Source: Mesobacillus subterraneus
GTDB lineage: Bacteria > Bacillota > Bacilli > Bacillales > Cytobacillaceae
DNA: 64,000 bases
Direction of reading: 5' to 3'
Assembly (NCBI RefSeq): GCF_003937825.1
Contig: NZ_RSFW01000001.1
Coordinates: 19,384-83,383, forward strand
Shown: one piece after another, positions 46,705 to 55,519 of the stretch
Layout: each line of letters opens with the position of its first letter
How positions within the stretch are numbered: the stretch's first letter is position 1
Made by a program: the position numbers and the translations under genes
The notes under the pieces: model-generated
Seen by the model: only the letters and a program-made list of their open reading frames with translations
Told to the model about the DNA's origin: nothing
Databases searched by the model: none

Positions 46705-46796
46705 TTAAGGAATATATTTTGTTTTTAAGGAATATAACCGAGGATTAAGGAATATATCTGTTGTTTTAAGGAATATAATCAAAAATTAAGGAATAT
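46705..46796. repeat. Five phased TTAAGGAATAT repeats
   Basis: TTAAGGAATAT occurs at 46705, 46725, 46745, 46766 and 46786, a spacing of 20-21 bp (two helical turns). Spacers differ in sequence. The array lies between pncA (transcribed leftward from 46610) and dgkB, upstream of pncA. Confidence 0.85.
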
Positions 46797-46821
46797 CCTT
46801 CTATACCCTTTTACCAAACGT

Positions 46822-46850
46822 AAAAAAACCACCCCTAATTGGAGTGGTTC
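46822..46850 (-). terminator. Terminator of dgkB
   Basis: On the minus strand AACCACTCC pairs with GGGGTGGTT (one G-U) over 5 bases, followed by TTTTTTT. Confidence 0.85.
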
Positions 46851-46855
46851 CATCA

Positions 46856-47797
46856 TCATTCTGCTTTGAAATTCAATTCGAGGTTCTCCGGCCGGTCTTC
46901 TGGTCGGATTTCATCGAGTGGAACGTATACTTCGATGTGCCTGAACAGGTTTTCGAACTCGGCTGGCAGGTTGCCGCCGTATTCTCCGTCGAGATTCAGC
47001 TGGACGGTTTCGTTCGAATGGACCTTGATGCGATTGGCCTGTGTGTAGATGACGCCTGGATCATTGATGTGTTCCCCGCGGACAGCGAGTGACGCAATCC
47101 GGATGAAATCTGCTAGGTTCGTCTTTTTCAAGATCAATAAAGAGAATAGCCCATCATTGATTGATGAGTTCGGTGCCAGGCGCTCGAAGCCGCCGACGGA
47201 GTTCGTCAGCCCAACGAGGAACATCATGACTTCCCCTTCGAACAGTTTTCCATCATACTCGATCTTCACTTCGGAAGCCTTGATGGATGGCAGCATCTCA
47301 ATGCCCTTCAGATAATAGGCAAGCTGGCCAAGCATCGTCTTCAACTTGCTTGGAACCTCATACGTCAGCTCTGTCAGCCTGCCGCCTCCCGCAATATTTA
47401 TAAAGTATCTATCGTTGATCCGGCCCACGTCGACCGGAATCGTTTCGCCTTTAACAATGATGTCAACAGCCGCATCGATATCCCGCGGAATATGAAGCGC
47501 GCGTGCAAAGTCATTGGTTGTGCCAACCGGAATGACGCCAACTTTCGGGCGGTAATCCTGCTCAGCAATTCCATTGACCACTTCATTGATCGTGCCATCT
47601 CCGCCAGCCGCAATCACCAGGTCATAACGCCGCTCAACCGCAATCCTTGCAGCCTGCGTCGCGTCCCCCTCACCTGTCGTTGCATGGCATGATGTCTCAT
47701 AGCCGGCATTCTCCAGCTTCACCAACACCTCGGCAAGATGCTTTTTGAAAATCTCACGACCCGAAGTCGGATTGTAAATGATTCTTGCTCTTTTCAT
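46856..47797 (-). CDS. dgkB: Diacylglycerol kinase DgkB
   Basis: This 313-residue soluble lipid kinase phosphorylates diacylglycerol released during lipoteichoic acid synthesis and returns it to phospholipid. The motifs are IIYNPTSGREIF (nucleotide site, N-terminus), AAGGDGTINEVVNG (residues ~68-81, GGDG core) and GVIPVGTTNDFARAL. MKRARIIYNPTSG at 47797 is the B. subtilis start, with TAGGATG ahead. In B. subtilis it is next to rlmCD; here pncA, pncB and about 12 kb of other genes separate them. Confidence 0.95.
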   Translation of the reverse strand: MKRARIIYNPTSGREIFKKHLAEVLVKLENAGYETSCHATTGEGDATQAARIAVERRYDLVIAAGGDGTINEVVNGIAEQDYRPKVGVIPVGTTNDFARALHIPRDIDAAVDIIVKGETIPVDVGRINDRYFINIAGGGRLTELTYEVPSKLKTMLGQLAYYLKGIEMLPSIKASEVKIEYDGKLFEGEVMMFLVGLTNSVGGFERLAPNSSINDGLFSLLILKKTNLADFIRIASLAVRGEHINDPGVIYTQANRIKVHSNETVQLNLDGEYGGNLPAEFENLFRHIEVYVPLDEIRPEDRPENLELNFKAE

Positions 47798-48145
47798 ACC
47801 CATCATCCTACTTAATATGGTTTTTGATTCCATCATTTTACATCATAGCTCATATTTCTCATCCAGGCAATTGCCCGGACACTACCGGATATATCATAAA
47901 CCACTTTACACCCATTTGCCAAAAAGAAACCTAACTTTTAATCAAAGTGTTAACTATTGTATTTTTCGAAAAACTCTTCCATTCATCTGCTTTATTTTTT
48001 ACAATACATAAAGAGTGGTTACATATATTGGCAATACCACGGATGGTACTTTTAACAGGAGTCTTCGTGCCCTCCACTACAAGCAACAGGTGTTAAATTC
48101 ACTACGAGCTATTACAGAGTCCAAATAATAAAAGGGTGACAAACT
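47798..48145. other. Divergent intergenic region with MITE remnant
   Basis: AT-rich DNA between divergent dgkB and plsY. Bases 48059-48122 are about 78 percent similar to the right end of the 245-bp element at 12699-12943 (TCCACTACAA.CAACAGG, then GAGCT..TACAGAG). The left end is missing. No gene is seen. Confidence 0.7.
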
Positions 48146-48769
48146 ATGACCTGGATAATTCTTTTGGCCGCCTATCTGGTTGGGTCAATCCCTACGGCTT
48201 TATTGATCGGCAAATATTTTTTCCATGTGGATATCAGGGACCATGGCAGCAAAAATCCTGGTGCGACAAATACGTTGCGCGTCATGGGCAAGCGGGCAGC
48301 CATCATCGTGCTGCTTGTGGATGTCGCGAAAGGGATGCTCGCCGCATCTCTGCCACTGATTTTCAACCTTCCAGTTGAACCGCTCTATGCCGGTTTGATT
48401 GCAGTCCTCGGCCACTGTTTCCCGATTTTTGCAGGCTTTCGCGGGGGCAAGGCGATCGCCACGACAGCTGGAGCACTGCTCATAGTGGATATCGGGATGT
48501 TCCTGGCGGTTTACGTGACTTTTTTTGCTGTCATATTCGTGACCAAATATGTGTTCATGGGTTCGATTTCGGTTGGAATCGCCATGCTTGTTTATTCATT
48601 CCTTTCTCCGGAACTATATGAGCCATATATCTTTACTGCTTTCATTTTATTTTTAGTATTCCTTCATCGTTCAAACCTGCGGAACTTTTTTAGCGGGACA
48701 GAACCTAAAATCAATGATAAAAAAGTGAAAGGCGACCGGATTCCGCCAAAAGGGACGTTCAAAGCTTAA
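48146..48769 (+). CDS. plsY: Acyl-phosphate:glycerol-3-phosphate acyltransferase PlsY
   Basis: This 207-residue integral membrane enzyme makes lysophosphatidate in phospholipid synthesis. The three conserved motifs are visible: IPTALLIGKYFFHVDIRDHGSKNPGATN (near residue 14-40), GHCFPIFAGFRGGKAIATTAG (near 93-113) and a late helix region with FLVFLHRSNL. About five helices. AAAGGGTG precedes the ATG. It is the first plus-strand gene after the long minus run. In B. subtilis the gene (yneS) is elsewhere, next to parE. Confidence 0.95.
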   Translation: MTWIILLAAYLVGSIPTALLIGKYFFHVDIRDHGSKNPGATNTLRVMGKRAAIIVLLVDVAKGMLAASLPLIFNLPVEPLYAGLIAVLGHCFPIFAGFRGGKAIATTAGALLIVDIGMFLAVYVTFFAVIFVTKYVFMGSISVGIAMLVYSFLSPELYEPYIFTAFILFLVFLHRSNLRNFFSGTEPKINDKKVKGDRIPPKGTFKA

Positions 48770-48774
48770 CCTCA

Positions 48775-48801
48775 GCCATGGTATTTCCAACCATGGTTTT
48801 T
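48775..48801 (+). terminator. Terminator of plsY
   Basis: CCATGGT pairs with ACCATGG over 7 bases, followed by TTTTTC, immediately after the stop codon. Confidence 0.75.
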
Positions 48802-48872
48802 CTTTATCTCTATTGATATATTAAAAAAGCAAAATACTATTATTTGAATAGTAGTTTGAGTAAAAAAAGAGA

Positions 48873-48902
48873 TTGTTAATCATGATTATGAGATGATAGA
48901 AT
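48873..48902 (+). promoter_or_regulatory. Candidate sigma-A promoter of the proline symporter gene
   Basis: TTGTTA (48873-48878) and TAGAAT (48897-48902) are separated by 18 bp, about 60 bp upstream of the start codon. The match is moderate; no sigma-B promoter was recognised. Confidence 0.4.
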
Positions 48903-48962
48903 ATTATATGAATTAGCAATATTTTTTTAATACTTTTTCGCAATAACAAAGGGGGAAAGATC

Positions 48963-50438
48963 ATGTCCAACGAAATGTATCAAATCATTGCCATTGGAAT
49001 TTACATGGCCGCGATGCTTTATATCGGCTGGTATTCCTACAAAAAGACAAGCAACCTGACGGATTATATGCTTGGCGGCAGATCGCTTGGTCCGGCAGTC
49101 ACTGCCCTTAGCGCTGGCGCTGCTGACATGAGCGGCTGGCTATTGATGGGTCTTCCTGGGGGAATTTATGTAAGCGGTTTAGCGAATGCATGGATTGCCA
49201 TCGGGCTGACTGTCGGCGCTTATCTGAACTGGCTTTATGTAGCACCTCGACTTCGCTCATACACTCATGTGGCGAATGACTCCATCACAATCCCAAGCTT
49301 CCTGGAGAACCGTTTCAAAGACGACACTAAGCTTTTAAGGATTGTATCCGGAATTGTTATTCTGCTCTTTTTTACCTTCTATGTATCTTCCGGAATGGTC
49401 GCAGGAGCTGTATTTTTCGAAAACTCATTCGGCCTTGATTACCATACGGGCTTATTGTTAGTCTCCGCAGTCGTCGTGGCTTACACATTATTCGGCGGCT
49501 TCCTGGCAGTAAGCTACACAGATTTCATTCAGGGAACGATGATGCTTTTCGCCCTGCTGCTTGTTCCGATCATCGGCTTCGCAAAAACAGGAGGACCAGC
49601 AGAAACATTCGATACGATTCGCTCGATCGACCCTGCCTTGCTTGATTTATTCAAAGGGACGACTTTGCTTGGCATCATTTCAACTGCCGCATGGGGACTC
49701 GGCTACTTCGGCCAGCCTCATATCATCACCCGCTTCATGGCAATCACCTCAATAAAAGAAACAAAGAGTGCGAGAAGAATCGGCATGGGCTGGATGATTT
49801 TCTCCTTGATTGGAGCCATGCTGACAGCGTTGATCGGTCTTGCTTATTTCACACAGAATCCGGATGTTAAGCTGGATAACCCTGAGGCAGTCTTTATCGT
49901 ACTCGGGCAAATCTTCTTCCATCCATTATTCGCCGGATTCATGCTTGCCGCGGTCCTCGCTGCCATCATGAGCACGATTTCATCTCAGCTGATCGTAACA
50001 TCCAGTGCATTGACAGAGGACTTATACAAAATCTTATTTAAAAAGGAAAAATCCGATAAGCAATATGTATTTTTCGGACGTATGGCTGTACTAGTTGTCG
50101 CAATCATCGCTGCTGCCCTTGCCTGGGTACAGAACGACACAATCCTCGGCCTGGTTGCATACGCATGGGCAGGCTTCGGTGCAGCGTTCGGACCAATCAT
50201 CATCCTGAGCCTGTACTGGAAGAAGATGACCAACTGGGGCGCAATCCTTGGTATGATTGCCGGTGCCGCGACCGTTGTTATCTGGAGTGAAATCGGATTG
50301 AGCAGCGTCATGTATGAAATCGTTCCTGGCTTCCTTATCAACCTGGTCATTTCAGTGGTTGTGAGCCTTGCCACTTACAAACCTAACCCTGAGATTGAAA
50401 AAGAATTCGATCTTAGCGTGAAAAATTTAAATTCATAA
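48963..50438 (+). CDS. putP: Sodium/proline symporter (PutP/OpuE)
   Basis: This 491-residue SSS-family transporter has about 13 helices. Substrate and sodium-site regions are YMLGGRSLGPAVTALSAGAADMSGWLLMGLPG (residues ~36-68) and FMLAAVLAAIMSTISSQLIVTSSALTEDLY (near 320-350). It imports proline with sodium for nutrition or osmoprotection. The length is closest to B. subtilis OpuE, which also lies beside gatCAB there. PruA at the window end would use the proline. It has its own terminator. Confidence 0.93.
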   Translation: MSNEMYQIIAIGIYMAAMLYIGWYSYKKTSNLTDYMLGGRSLGPAVTALSAGAADMSGWLLMGLPGGIYVSGLANAWIAIGLTVGAYLNWLYVAPRLRSYTHVANDSITIPSFLENRFKDDTKLLRIVSGIVILLFFTFYVSSGMVAGAVFFENSFGLDYHTGLLLVSAVVVAYTLFGGFLAVSYTDFIQGTMMLFALLLVPIIGFAKTGGPAETFDTIRSIDPALLDLFKGTTLLGIISTAAWGLGYFGQPHIITRFMAITSIKETKSARRIGMGWMIFSLIGAMLTALIGLAYFTQNPDVKLDNPEAVFIVLGQIFFHPLFAGFMLAAVLAAIMSTISSQLIVTSSALTEDLYKILFKKEKSDKQYVFFGRMAVLVVAIIAAALAWVQNDTILGLVAYAWAGFGAAFGPIIILSLYWKKMTNWGAILGMIAGAATVVIWSEIGLSSVMYEIVPGFLINLVISVVVSLATYKPNPEIEKEFDLSVKNLNS

Positions 50439-50448
50439 CACCCATACG

Positions 50449-50482
50449 ATGCCACAGAGATTTGTTCTGTGGCATTTCTTTT
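50449..50482 (+). terminator. Terminator of putP
   Basis: ATGCCACAGA pairs perfectly with TCTGTGGCAT over 7 bases, followed by TTCTTTTT. Confidence 0.9.
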
Positions 50483-50728
50483 TATTAGGCTGTTTTCGCA
50501 TTGATTGTTACTTTTCGTATGGAACCTTTCATCCATATTTCATCTGGATTCGGGGCTCTTTTCTTGCTGCTCCTTCATTAACGGTGCAGAAAAATTCGTA
50601 AAATTCCAGAAGCCAAATTTTACTTTTGGTCAGATAGCAACAAAGATTACGAAAAAAGCCTTTTATTAACAGGATTTTACATAATCATTATAGAATTCTA
50701 GAATTATCAAGTACCAAGAGGGAAAACA

Positions 50729-51472
50729 ATGAAAAAAAGACTGCTACTCTATGGTTCTGCGGCAATCCTGCTATTAACCGTGCTGATTGCAATGGACCGC
50801 TATAAATTGTATAAGGAAGAGAAGCCGCCATTACCAATTGTGACGATTGAAGGAGAAGAAATCCCCGTTGTTATGGGGACATACCACTGGCGTGGAACGA
50901 GGAAGACTGCTGAAGAACCTATAAAACTGCTGGCCGGGTTGAATGCAACGAAAGCCCGTGAAAGACAGCGGTTAAAGGTGATTTTTCCTGCCGACAGAAA
51001 TCCGTCGGCTATCACCATTACCCAGGTCAATTCCGTACCGGGTGGAGAGAAACTGGCAGCTGAGGGGGACACCATCCTTGTTCCAAAAAGCCAAACACTC
51101 CAAAACCTTCACTTCCAAATTACAGCGGGGTGGGATAAAGAATACAAATCCTTCAGCACTTATTATGTCAAGTTGATGGTTGAGGATCTGCCACACTTTT
51201 ATGATTTTCTTTCAAAGGATCCTGAGAAACTTTCCGTCCTGGCGATTGTTCCACGTGGAGAGTCAGAAAAGTATGACATTCCGGAAGAAATAAAGGCCCA
51301 GCTTGATTCCTTCCACATGTCTGATGACCTTGAAGGATTGAAGAAGAAATATCCTGAGCTCACGTCTGACACCATTCCTGTTTATATGATTTTTGATACA
51401 GGAGAGCTTCAGTCTACCTATTTAGACAAAGAAGGATTGATTCTCCGCTTAACGGATGATGGGCGAGATTAG
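50729..51472 (+). CDS. Membrane-anchored extracytoplasmic protein of unknown function
   Basis: This 247-residue protein has one N-terminal membrane helix (residues ~5-21, flanked by KKR and DRYK), then an exported domain starting PLPIVTIEGEEIPVVMGTYHWRG. The latter half contains VKLMVEDLPHFYDFLSKDPEKLSVLAIVPRG. No lipobox. I do not recognise the family. GAGGG precedes the ATG. It is monocistronic, with a strong terminator at 51543-51576. The 290-bp leader after putP's terminator is AT-rich, with no site I can name. Confidence 0.72.
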   Translation: MKKRLLLYGSAAILLLTVLIAMDRYKLYKEEKPPLPIVTIEGEEIPVVMGTYHWRGTRKTAEEPIKLLAGLNATKARERQRLKVIFPADRNPSAITITQVNSVPGGEKLAAEGDTILVPKSQTLQNLHFQITAGWDKEYKSFSTYYVKLMVEDLPHFYDFLSKDPEKLSVLAIVPRGESEKYDIPEEIKAQLDSFHMSDDLEGLKKKYPELTSDTIPVYMIFDTGELQSTYLDKEGLILRLTDDGRD

Positions 51473-51542
51473 AGAGAATGGTTAGTTGAATTATTCTGCT
51501 GATTAACATAATTCTTATTATAAACTCCATTGGGTACAGCCA

Positions 51543-51576
51543 AACGCACAGATATAAAATCTGTGCGTTCGTTTTT
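51543..51576 (+). terminator. Terminator of the membrane-anchored unknown gene
   Basis: AACGCACAGAT pairs perfectly with ATCTGTGCGTT over 5 bases, followed by CGTTTTT. Confidence 0.9.
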
Positions 51577-51611
51577 CCTTATAGCGGAATGCAGCTCCTT
51601 ACTTGAATCCC

Positions 51612-52037
51612 TTATTCCCCTTCATAACTATCTTCAATAACTGTGTTTTCACAACAAAATTCAGGATTGTATTTTACCTCGACAAAGATCTCGTCTGTTT
51701 CATTGCCTTTTTTCAGATTGGCTTTCATCACACTATTTGTTTTCCCTTTTTTTAAAACCCTTTGATAGGATACTAAAACATCACTGTACCGCTTAGCATA
51801 GACATAGATATATTTGTTATCTATGTCCATGCTATGTATCTTCGTATCATCGTTCAACTTTGCGTTCTCTAACCATTTATCAACCTTTTCTTTATTTTCA
51901 GGTGCTATCTTGTTCTCCTTGTAATCGAAGAGAAAAGGTTCTTCTTGTTCTCTTTTCACTGCCTGGCACCCGCCAACAAATAAAACAGTAAGAAACAGGA
52001 ACAATAATTTTTTAATAGGAATTCCCCAATTTCTAAT
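51612..52037 (-). CDS. Lipoprotein of unknown function with apparent ATT start
   Basis: About 141 residues. The frame after a stop at 52050-52052 contains no ATG or GTG before the signal peptide. A TTG at 52004 lacks a ribosome site and would give a signal without positive charge. An ATT at 52037, seven bases after AAAGGAG, gives a textbook lipoprotein signal: MRNWGIPIKKLLFLFLTVLF, then VGGC. The mature part (DTKIHSMDIDNKYIYVYAKR, EFCCEN) is unrecognised. It lies 17 bp after the gene upstream, in an operon-like run. Confidence 0.65.
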   Translation of the reverse strand: MRNWGIPIKKLLFLFLTVLFVGGCQAVKREQEEPFLFDYKENKIAPENKEKVDKWLENAKLNDDTKIHSMDIDNKYIYVYAKRYSDVLVSYQRVLKKGKTNSVMKANLKKGNETDEIFVEVKYNPEFCCENTVIEDSYEGE

Positions 52038-52054
52038 ACAGTTACTCCTTTAAC

Positions 52055-52714
52055 TCAATCAACTGTAAGCGATCCAACCCACTGGCTCGATTTCGAGCTG
52101 ACTTCAAACGTCCGGTCATCCTTCCATGCTGGCTTCCCCAGGAACCTGGCATACACAATTTCATTCGGAACCTCTTCCACGAGAATTCCTTCTTTAATCA
52201 GCATCCCATCTTTATCATAAATCTTTGCTTTTAACTGAAATAAGCTTACAGTATGCAATCCATATACAATGGCAGTATGATTTTTATCAGGGCTTTTCTT
52301 GGGGGTGCCTTTCAACAGAAACTCAGCCTGATAGTTATGTTCTTTGATTTTCTCCAGTGCCTTGACGACAGGTGCGTAATCCCAATTCCGCTCCCGGAAC
52401 ACCGGTACGATGAACTCTTCAAAAATCCTTACATACTCAGCATACTTCTCTTCCACACTCTCAAGCTTCAAAAACTCGGTCGGATTATAGGGGACCTTCA
52501 CCGTAAGCCCATTTTCAATCGTGTATGGATCAATTTCAATTTCTTTTACTTTATCCAGGCAATATACGCTCAATGACCGGACATCCTCGGTTTGGATTCC
52601 CTTTAGATATTTCCTCAATAATAGCTGGAAAATTCGCGTCTGGTGGTTGAAGCCGACCTCATTCTTCTTCGGCCTGTTGGTCATATCAGAAAAGAGGATT
52701 TCATTCAGTTCCAT
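52055..52714 (-). CDS. Unknown protein, paralogue of the gene at 53222-53947
   Basis: This 219-residue soluble protein ends with ILVEEVPNEIVYARFLGKPAWKDDRTFEVSS. This aligns with VLQERPHELIFVQYLGDLKWVSDRTVGIYR in the neighbouring 53222-53947 gene; both also share an RxxFxxxxxxY-type N-terminal region. The two look like ancient duplicates flanking a small acidic protein. GAGGG precedes the ATG at seven bases. No known domain is recognised. The cluster context (duplicates plus acidic partner plus lipoprotein) is compatible with an immunity or contact-related locus, but that is speculation. Confidence 0.7.
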   Translation of the reverse strand: MELNEILFSDMTNRPKKNEVGFNHQTRIFQLLLRKYLKGIQTEDVRSLSVYCLDKVKEIEIDPYTIENGLTVKVPYNPTEFLKLESVEEKYAEYVRIFEEFIVPVFRERNWDYAPVVKALEKIKEHNYQAEFLLKGTPKKSPDKNHTAIVYGLHTVSLFQLKAKIYDKDGMLIKEGILVEEVPNEIVYARFLGKPAWKDDRTFEVSSKSSQWVGSLTVD

Positions 52715-52733
52715 TTACTATCCCTCTGCTTTT

Positions 52734-53072
52734 CTACCATTCTCTCCACTCCTCGGTAATGTCCCCGTCGGCCTTCAGTCCGGCTTCCCGTGCTTTTTCA
52801 TCTATGAACTCCCACAGCTCTTCCCGTTCCATCGTTTCAATGAAATCATCGTATTCCTCATTCAATCTATTAAACTCAAGCACAATCTCTTCAACCTTTT
52901 CCATGATTTCTTCATTTGTCGGGTTGCCCAAAGACTTCAGCCCGGCAACGAATAGCTGCAGTGCTTTTTCCGAGGCAACAAGAGCCTCTTCAGTGAACAG
53001 ATCGTCTCCTTCTTCCATTCGTTCTCTCCATAGAGTGGTTGGCAGGGTTTCATTCGCATTTTGGTTCAACAT
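52734..53072 (-). CDS. Small acidic protein of unknown function
   Basis: This 112-residue, strongly acidic, all-helical-looking protein starts MLNQNANETLPTTLWRERME and ends DITEEWREW. A central stretch reads EEIVLEFNRLNEEYDDFIET. The ATG at 53072 (AAAGGAGG upstream) is preferred over 53114. It lies between two related larger proteins. No signal peptide or membrane segment. The family is not recognised with confidence. Confidence 0.7.
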   Translation of the reverse strand: MLNQNANETLPTTLWRERMEEGDDLFTEEALVASEKALQLFVAGLKSLGNPTNEEIMEKVEEIVLEFNRLNEEYDDFIETMEREELWEFIDEKAREAGLKADGDITEEWREW

Positions 53073-53221
53073 GGTTTCAACCTCCTTTTTCTTAATTGCA
53101 GTGTACTCCTTCAACCCATGTGTATAATGCTTCTCGATACTGATACTCTTTCATCCTCTTCTCTTATTCTTACATTGCCAACTTTAAAGAATTTAACCAA
53201 TTCCCCACCTTCTACTCCCAC

Positions 53222-53947
53222 TTAAATTTCTTCTACCATCCATATCGCTTTATTTTCCCGATATATTCCTACTGTCCGATCAGAAACCCACTTCAGATCG
53301 CCAAGATATTGAACGAAAATTAATTCATGAGGCCTTTCCTGCAATACTTTTTTGGTTTTCACGATATTGCCTGATTTTTTCTCTTTGATGGTTAAAGATG
53401 CCGTGAAATGGTCGATATCGTGTACACAAAACACTTCAGCTGCTAGCTTTCTGTCTGGTGAGGCTTTTCTTTTCCATACATATTCATTTACATAGTTTCG
53501 CGCTTCGATTTCGGCCTTTATCCTATTAAAAGTCTCTTTTCCCCACGCGTATTCATGGGCTGCAAGCAAGACTCCCTCATGGATTTTCTCAAGGATCAGC
53601 TTTTTCTTCTCATCGCCGGATAGCAAAAAATACGAATCAATGTCCAACTGCACCCATACCTCGGTAAAGCCGTCACTGGTTGTAAGGATTTTATCTTCTG
53701 GATGTTCCACGCAATTGATGATGAGCTTTTTCGTCCCTTCTGTGGGGAACCGTCCGAGCAATTCAGTATATAAACTTGCAATGCATCGTACCTGGTCACG
53801 AAACAGGATCCTTTTCGTCTTCCAATTCTCTTCATAATGAGTTCGGGTCGCCTCAACTTCCGAAAAAGAATGCTTGTCCAACAAACCATCGTCTTTCTTG
53901 ACATAAGGCAAATCCAAATCTATGTCCCTCAGTAAAATAGAAGCCAC
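53222..53947 (-). CDS. Unknown protein, paralogue of the gene at 52055-52714
   Basis: This 241-residue soluble protein contains LIINCVEHPEDKI, EKIHEGVLLAAHEYAWGKE and the C-terminal block shared with its paralogue. Start choice is uncertain: GTG 53947 is only two bases after AAAGGA, which is too close, and the next candidate is an ATT three codons later with better spacing. The gene leads a minus-strand cluster of four genes (53.9 to 51.6 kb). Confidence 0.65.
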   Translation of the reverse strand: MASILLRDIDLDLPYVKKDDGLLDKHSFSEVEATRTHYEENWKTKRILFRDQVRCIASLYTELLGRFPTEGTKKLIINCVEHPEDKILTTSDGFTEVWVQLDIDSYFLLSGDEKKKLILEKIHEGVLLAAHEYAWGKETFNRIKAEIEARNYVNEYVWKRKASPDRKLAAEVFCVHDIDHFTASLTIKEKKSGNIVKTKKVLQERPHELIFVQYLGDLKWVSDRTVGIYRENKAIWMVEEI

Positions 53948-54043
53948 CGTCCTTTAATGTTCTTAACCATATAATACCACCTGGTCCCTCTATAAAAGAG
54001 GATAATTTTCGCGATTATTTTCTCTTTCCCGGGAAATATCGAC

Positions 54044-54073
54044 AAAAAAGCTGGCGATTGGTTCGCCAGCTTT
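54044..54073 (-). terminator. Terminator of gatCAB
   Basis: AAAGCTGGCGA pairs perfectly with TCGCCAGCTTT over 5 bases, followed by TTTG on the minus strand. Confidence 0.9.
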
Positions 54074-54078
54074 AGGTA

Positions 54079-55506
54079 CTATCTTTTATTCAGTTCTTCG
54101 ACAAGCAGTTTGTTCACTAATGGCGGGTTCGCCTGCCCTTTTGTTGCCTTCATGATCTGGCCGACAAGGAAGCCTTTTGCCTTATCTTTGCCGCCTTTGA
54201 AATCCTCGACAGATTGCGGGTTGGCGTCGATAGTTTCAGTAATGATCTTAAGCAATTCGCCTTCATCGGAGATTTGGACGAGCCCTTTCTCCTTGACGAT
54301 TGTCTCTGGATCGCCGCCGTTTTCGACCATTTCTTTAAAGACTTGTTTCGCGATCTTCGAGGAAATCGTCCCGTTCTCGATCAGCTTGATCATGCCGGCT
54401 AGTCCTTCCGGAGTCAGTGCTGTTTCATGGAGCTCTTTTGATTCAGCTTTCAGGTAGGCAGAGAATTCGCCCATCAGCCAGTTGGACGCCTGCTTCGCAT
54501 CCGCTCCTGCTGTCACAGCTCCTTCAAAGAAATCAGCCATTTCCTTTGATACAGTCAACACCTCAGCATCATATGCTGGCAATCCCATATCCTCTACATA
54601 TCGCTTTTTGCGCTGATCTGGAAGCTCTGGGATTTCAGCACGCACTCTTGCTTTCCAGTCTTCATCGATATAAAGATCTGGCAGATCCGGTTCCGGGAAG
54701 TAACGGTAGTCATCAGAGCCTTCTTTTACACGCATCAGGATCGTCGTGTTTGTGGCTTCATCAAAGCGCCGTGTTTCCTGCTGGATTTCACGGCCAGCAA
54801 GGATTTCCTGCTCCTGGCGCTTTTCTTCATGTTCAAGCCCTTTGCGGACAAAGTTGAATGAGTTCAGGTTCTTCAGCTCTGTCTTCGTGCCAAATTCCTT
54901 TTGTCCGACCGGCCTGATTGAAATGTTCGCGTCACAGCGAAGAGACCCTTCTTCCATTTTACAATCCGATACGCCAGTGTACTGAATGATTGACTTCAAT
55001 TTCTCCAGATAAGCATAAGCCTCATCCGGCGTGCTTATATCGGGTTCCGATACGATCTCCACAAGCGGTGTTCCCTGGCGGTTGTAATCCACCAGTGAAT
55101 ACCCATTTCCGTGGGTCAGCTTTCCGGCATCCTCTTCCATATGGATGCGCGTGATGCCGATCTTCTTTTTATAGCCGTTGACCTCGATTTCAATCCAGCC
55201 ATTCTCGCCAATCGGCTTATCGAACTGGGAAATCTGGTAGGCTTTCGGATTGTCGGGGTAAAAATAGTTTTTGCGGTCGAACTTTGTATGCTCTGCCACT
55301 TCACAGTTCAAAGCCATAGCGGCTTTCATCGCGTACTCAACCGCTTTTTTATTCACGACTGGCAGTACCCCTGGGTAACCAAGGTCGATCACGCTAGTAT
55401 TTGTATTCGGCTCCGCACCAAAATGGTTCGGGCTCGCCGAAAAGATTTTCGATTCTGTTTTTAGTTCAACATGGACCTCAAGGCCAATTACCGTTTCAAA
55501 CTTCAT
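54079..55506 (-). CDS. gatB: Asp-tRNA(Asn)/Glu-tRNA(Gln) amidotransferase subunit B
   Basis: This 475-residue subunit binds the misacylated tRNA and activates its side chain in the GatCAB transamidation pathway. Signatures are [43 protein letters not shown] and the C-terminal YqeY-like domain ending [29 protein letters not shown] at 55506 (AAAGGGG upstream) is the true start rather than 55674. It lies 13 bp after gatA in the order gatC-gatA-gatB. Confidence 0.97.
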   Translation of the reverse strand: MKFETVIGLEVHVELKTESKIFSASPNHFGAEPNTNTSVIDLGYPGVLPVVNKKAVEYAMKAAMALNCEVAEHTKFDRKNYFYPDNPKAYQISQFDKPIGENGWIEIEVNGYKKKIGITRIHMEEDAGKLTHGNGYSLVDYNRQGTPLVEIVSEPDISTPDEAYAYLEKLKSIIQYTGVSDCKMEEGSLRCDANISIRPVGQKEFGTKTELKNLNSFNFVRKGLEHEEKRQEQEILAGREIQQETRRFDEATNTTILMRVKEGSDDYRYFPEPDLPDLYIDEDWKARVRAEIPELPDQRKKRYVEDMGLPAYDAEVLTVSKEMADFFEGAVTAGADAKQASNWLMGEFSAYLKAESKELHETALTPEGLAGMIKLIENGTISSKIAKQVFKEMVENGGDPETIVKEKGLVQISDEGELLKIITETIDANPQSVEDFKGGKDKAKGFLVGQIMKATKGQANPPLVNKLLVEELNKR

Positions 55507-55519
55507 CGTTTTCACCCCT

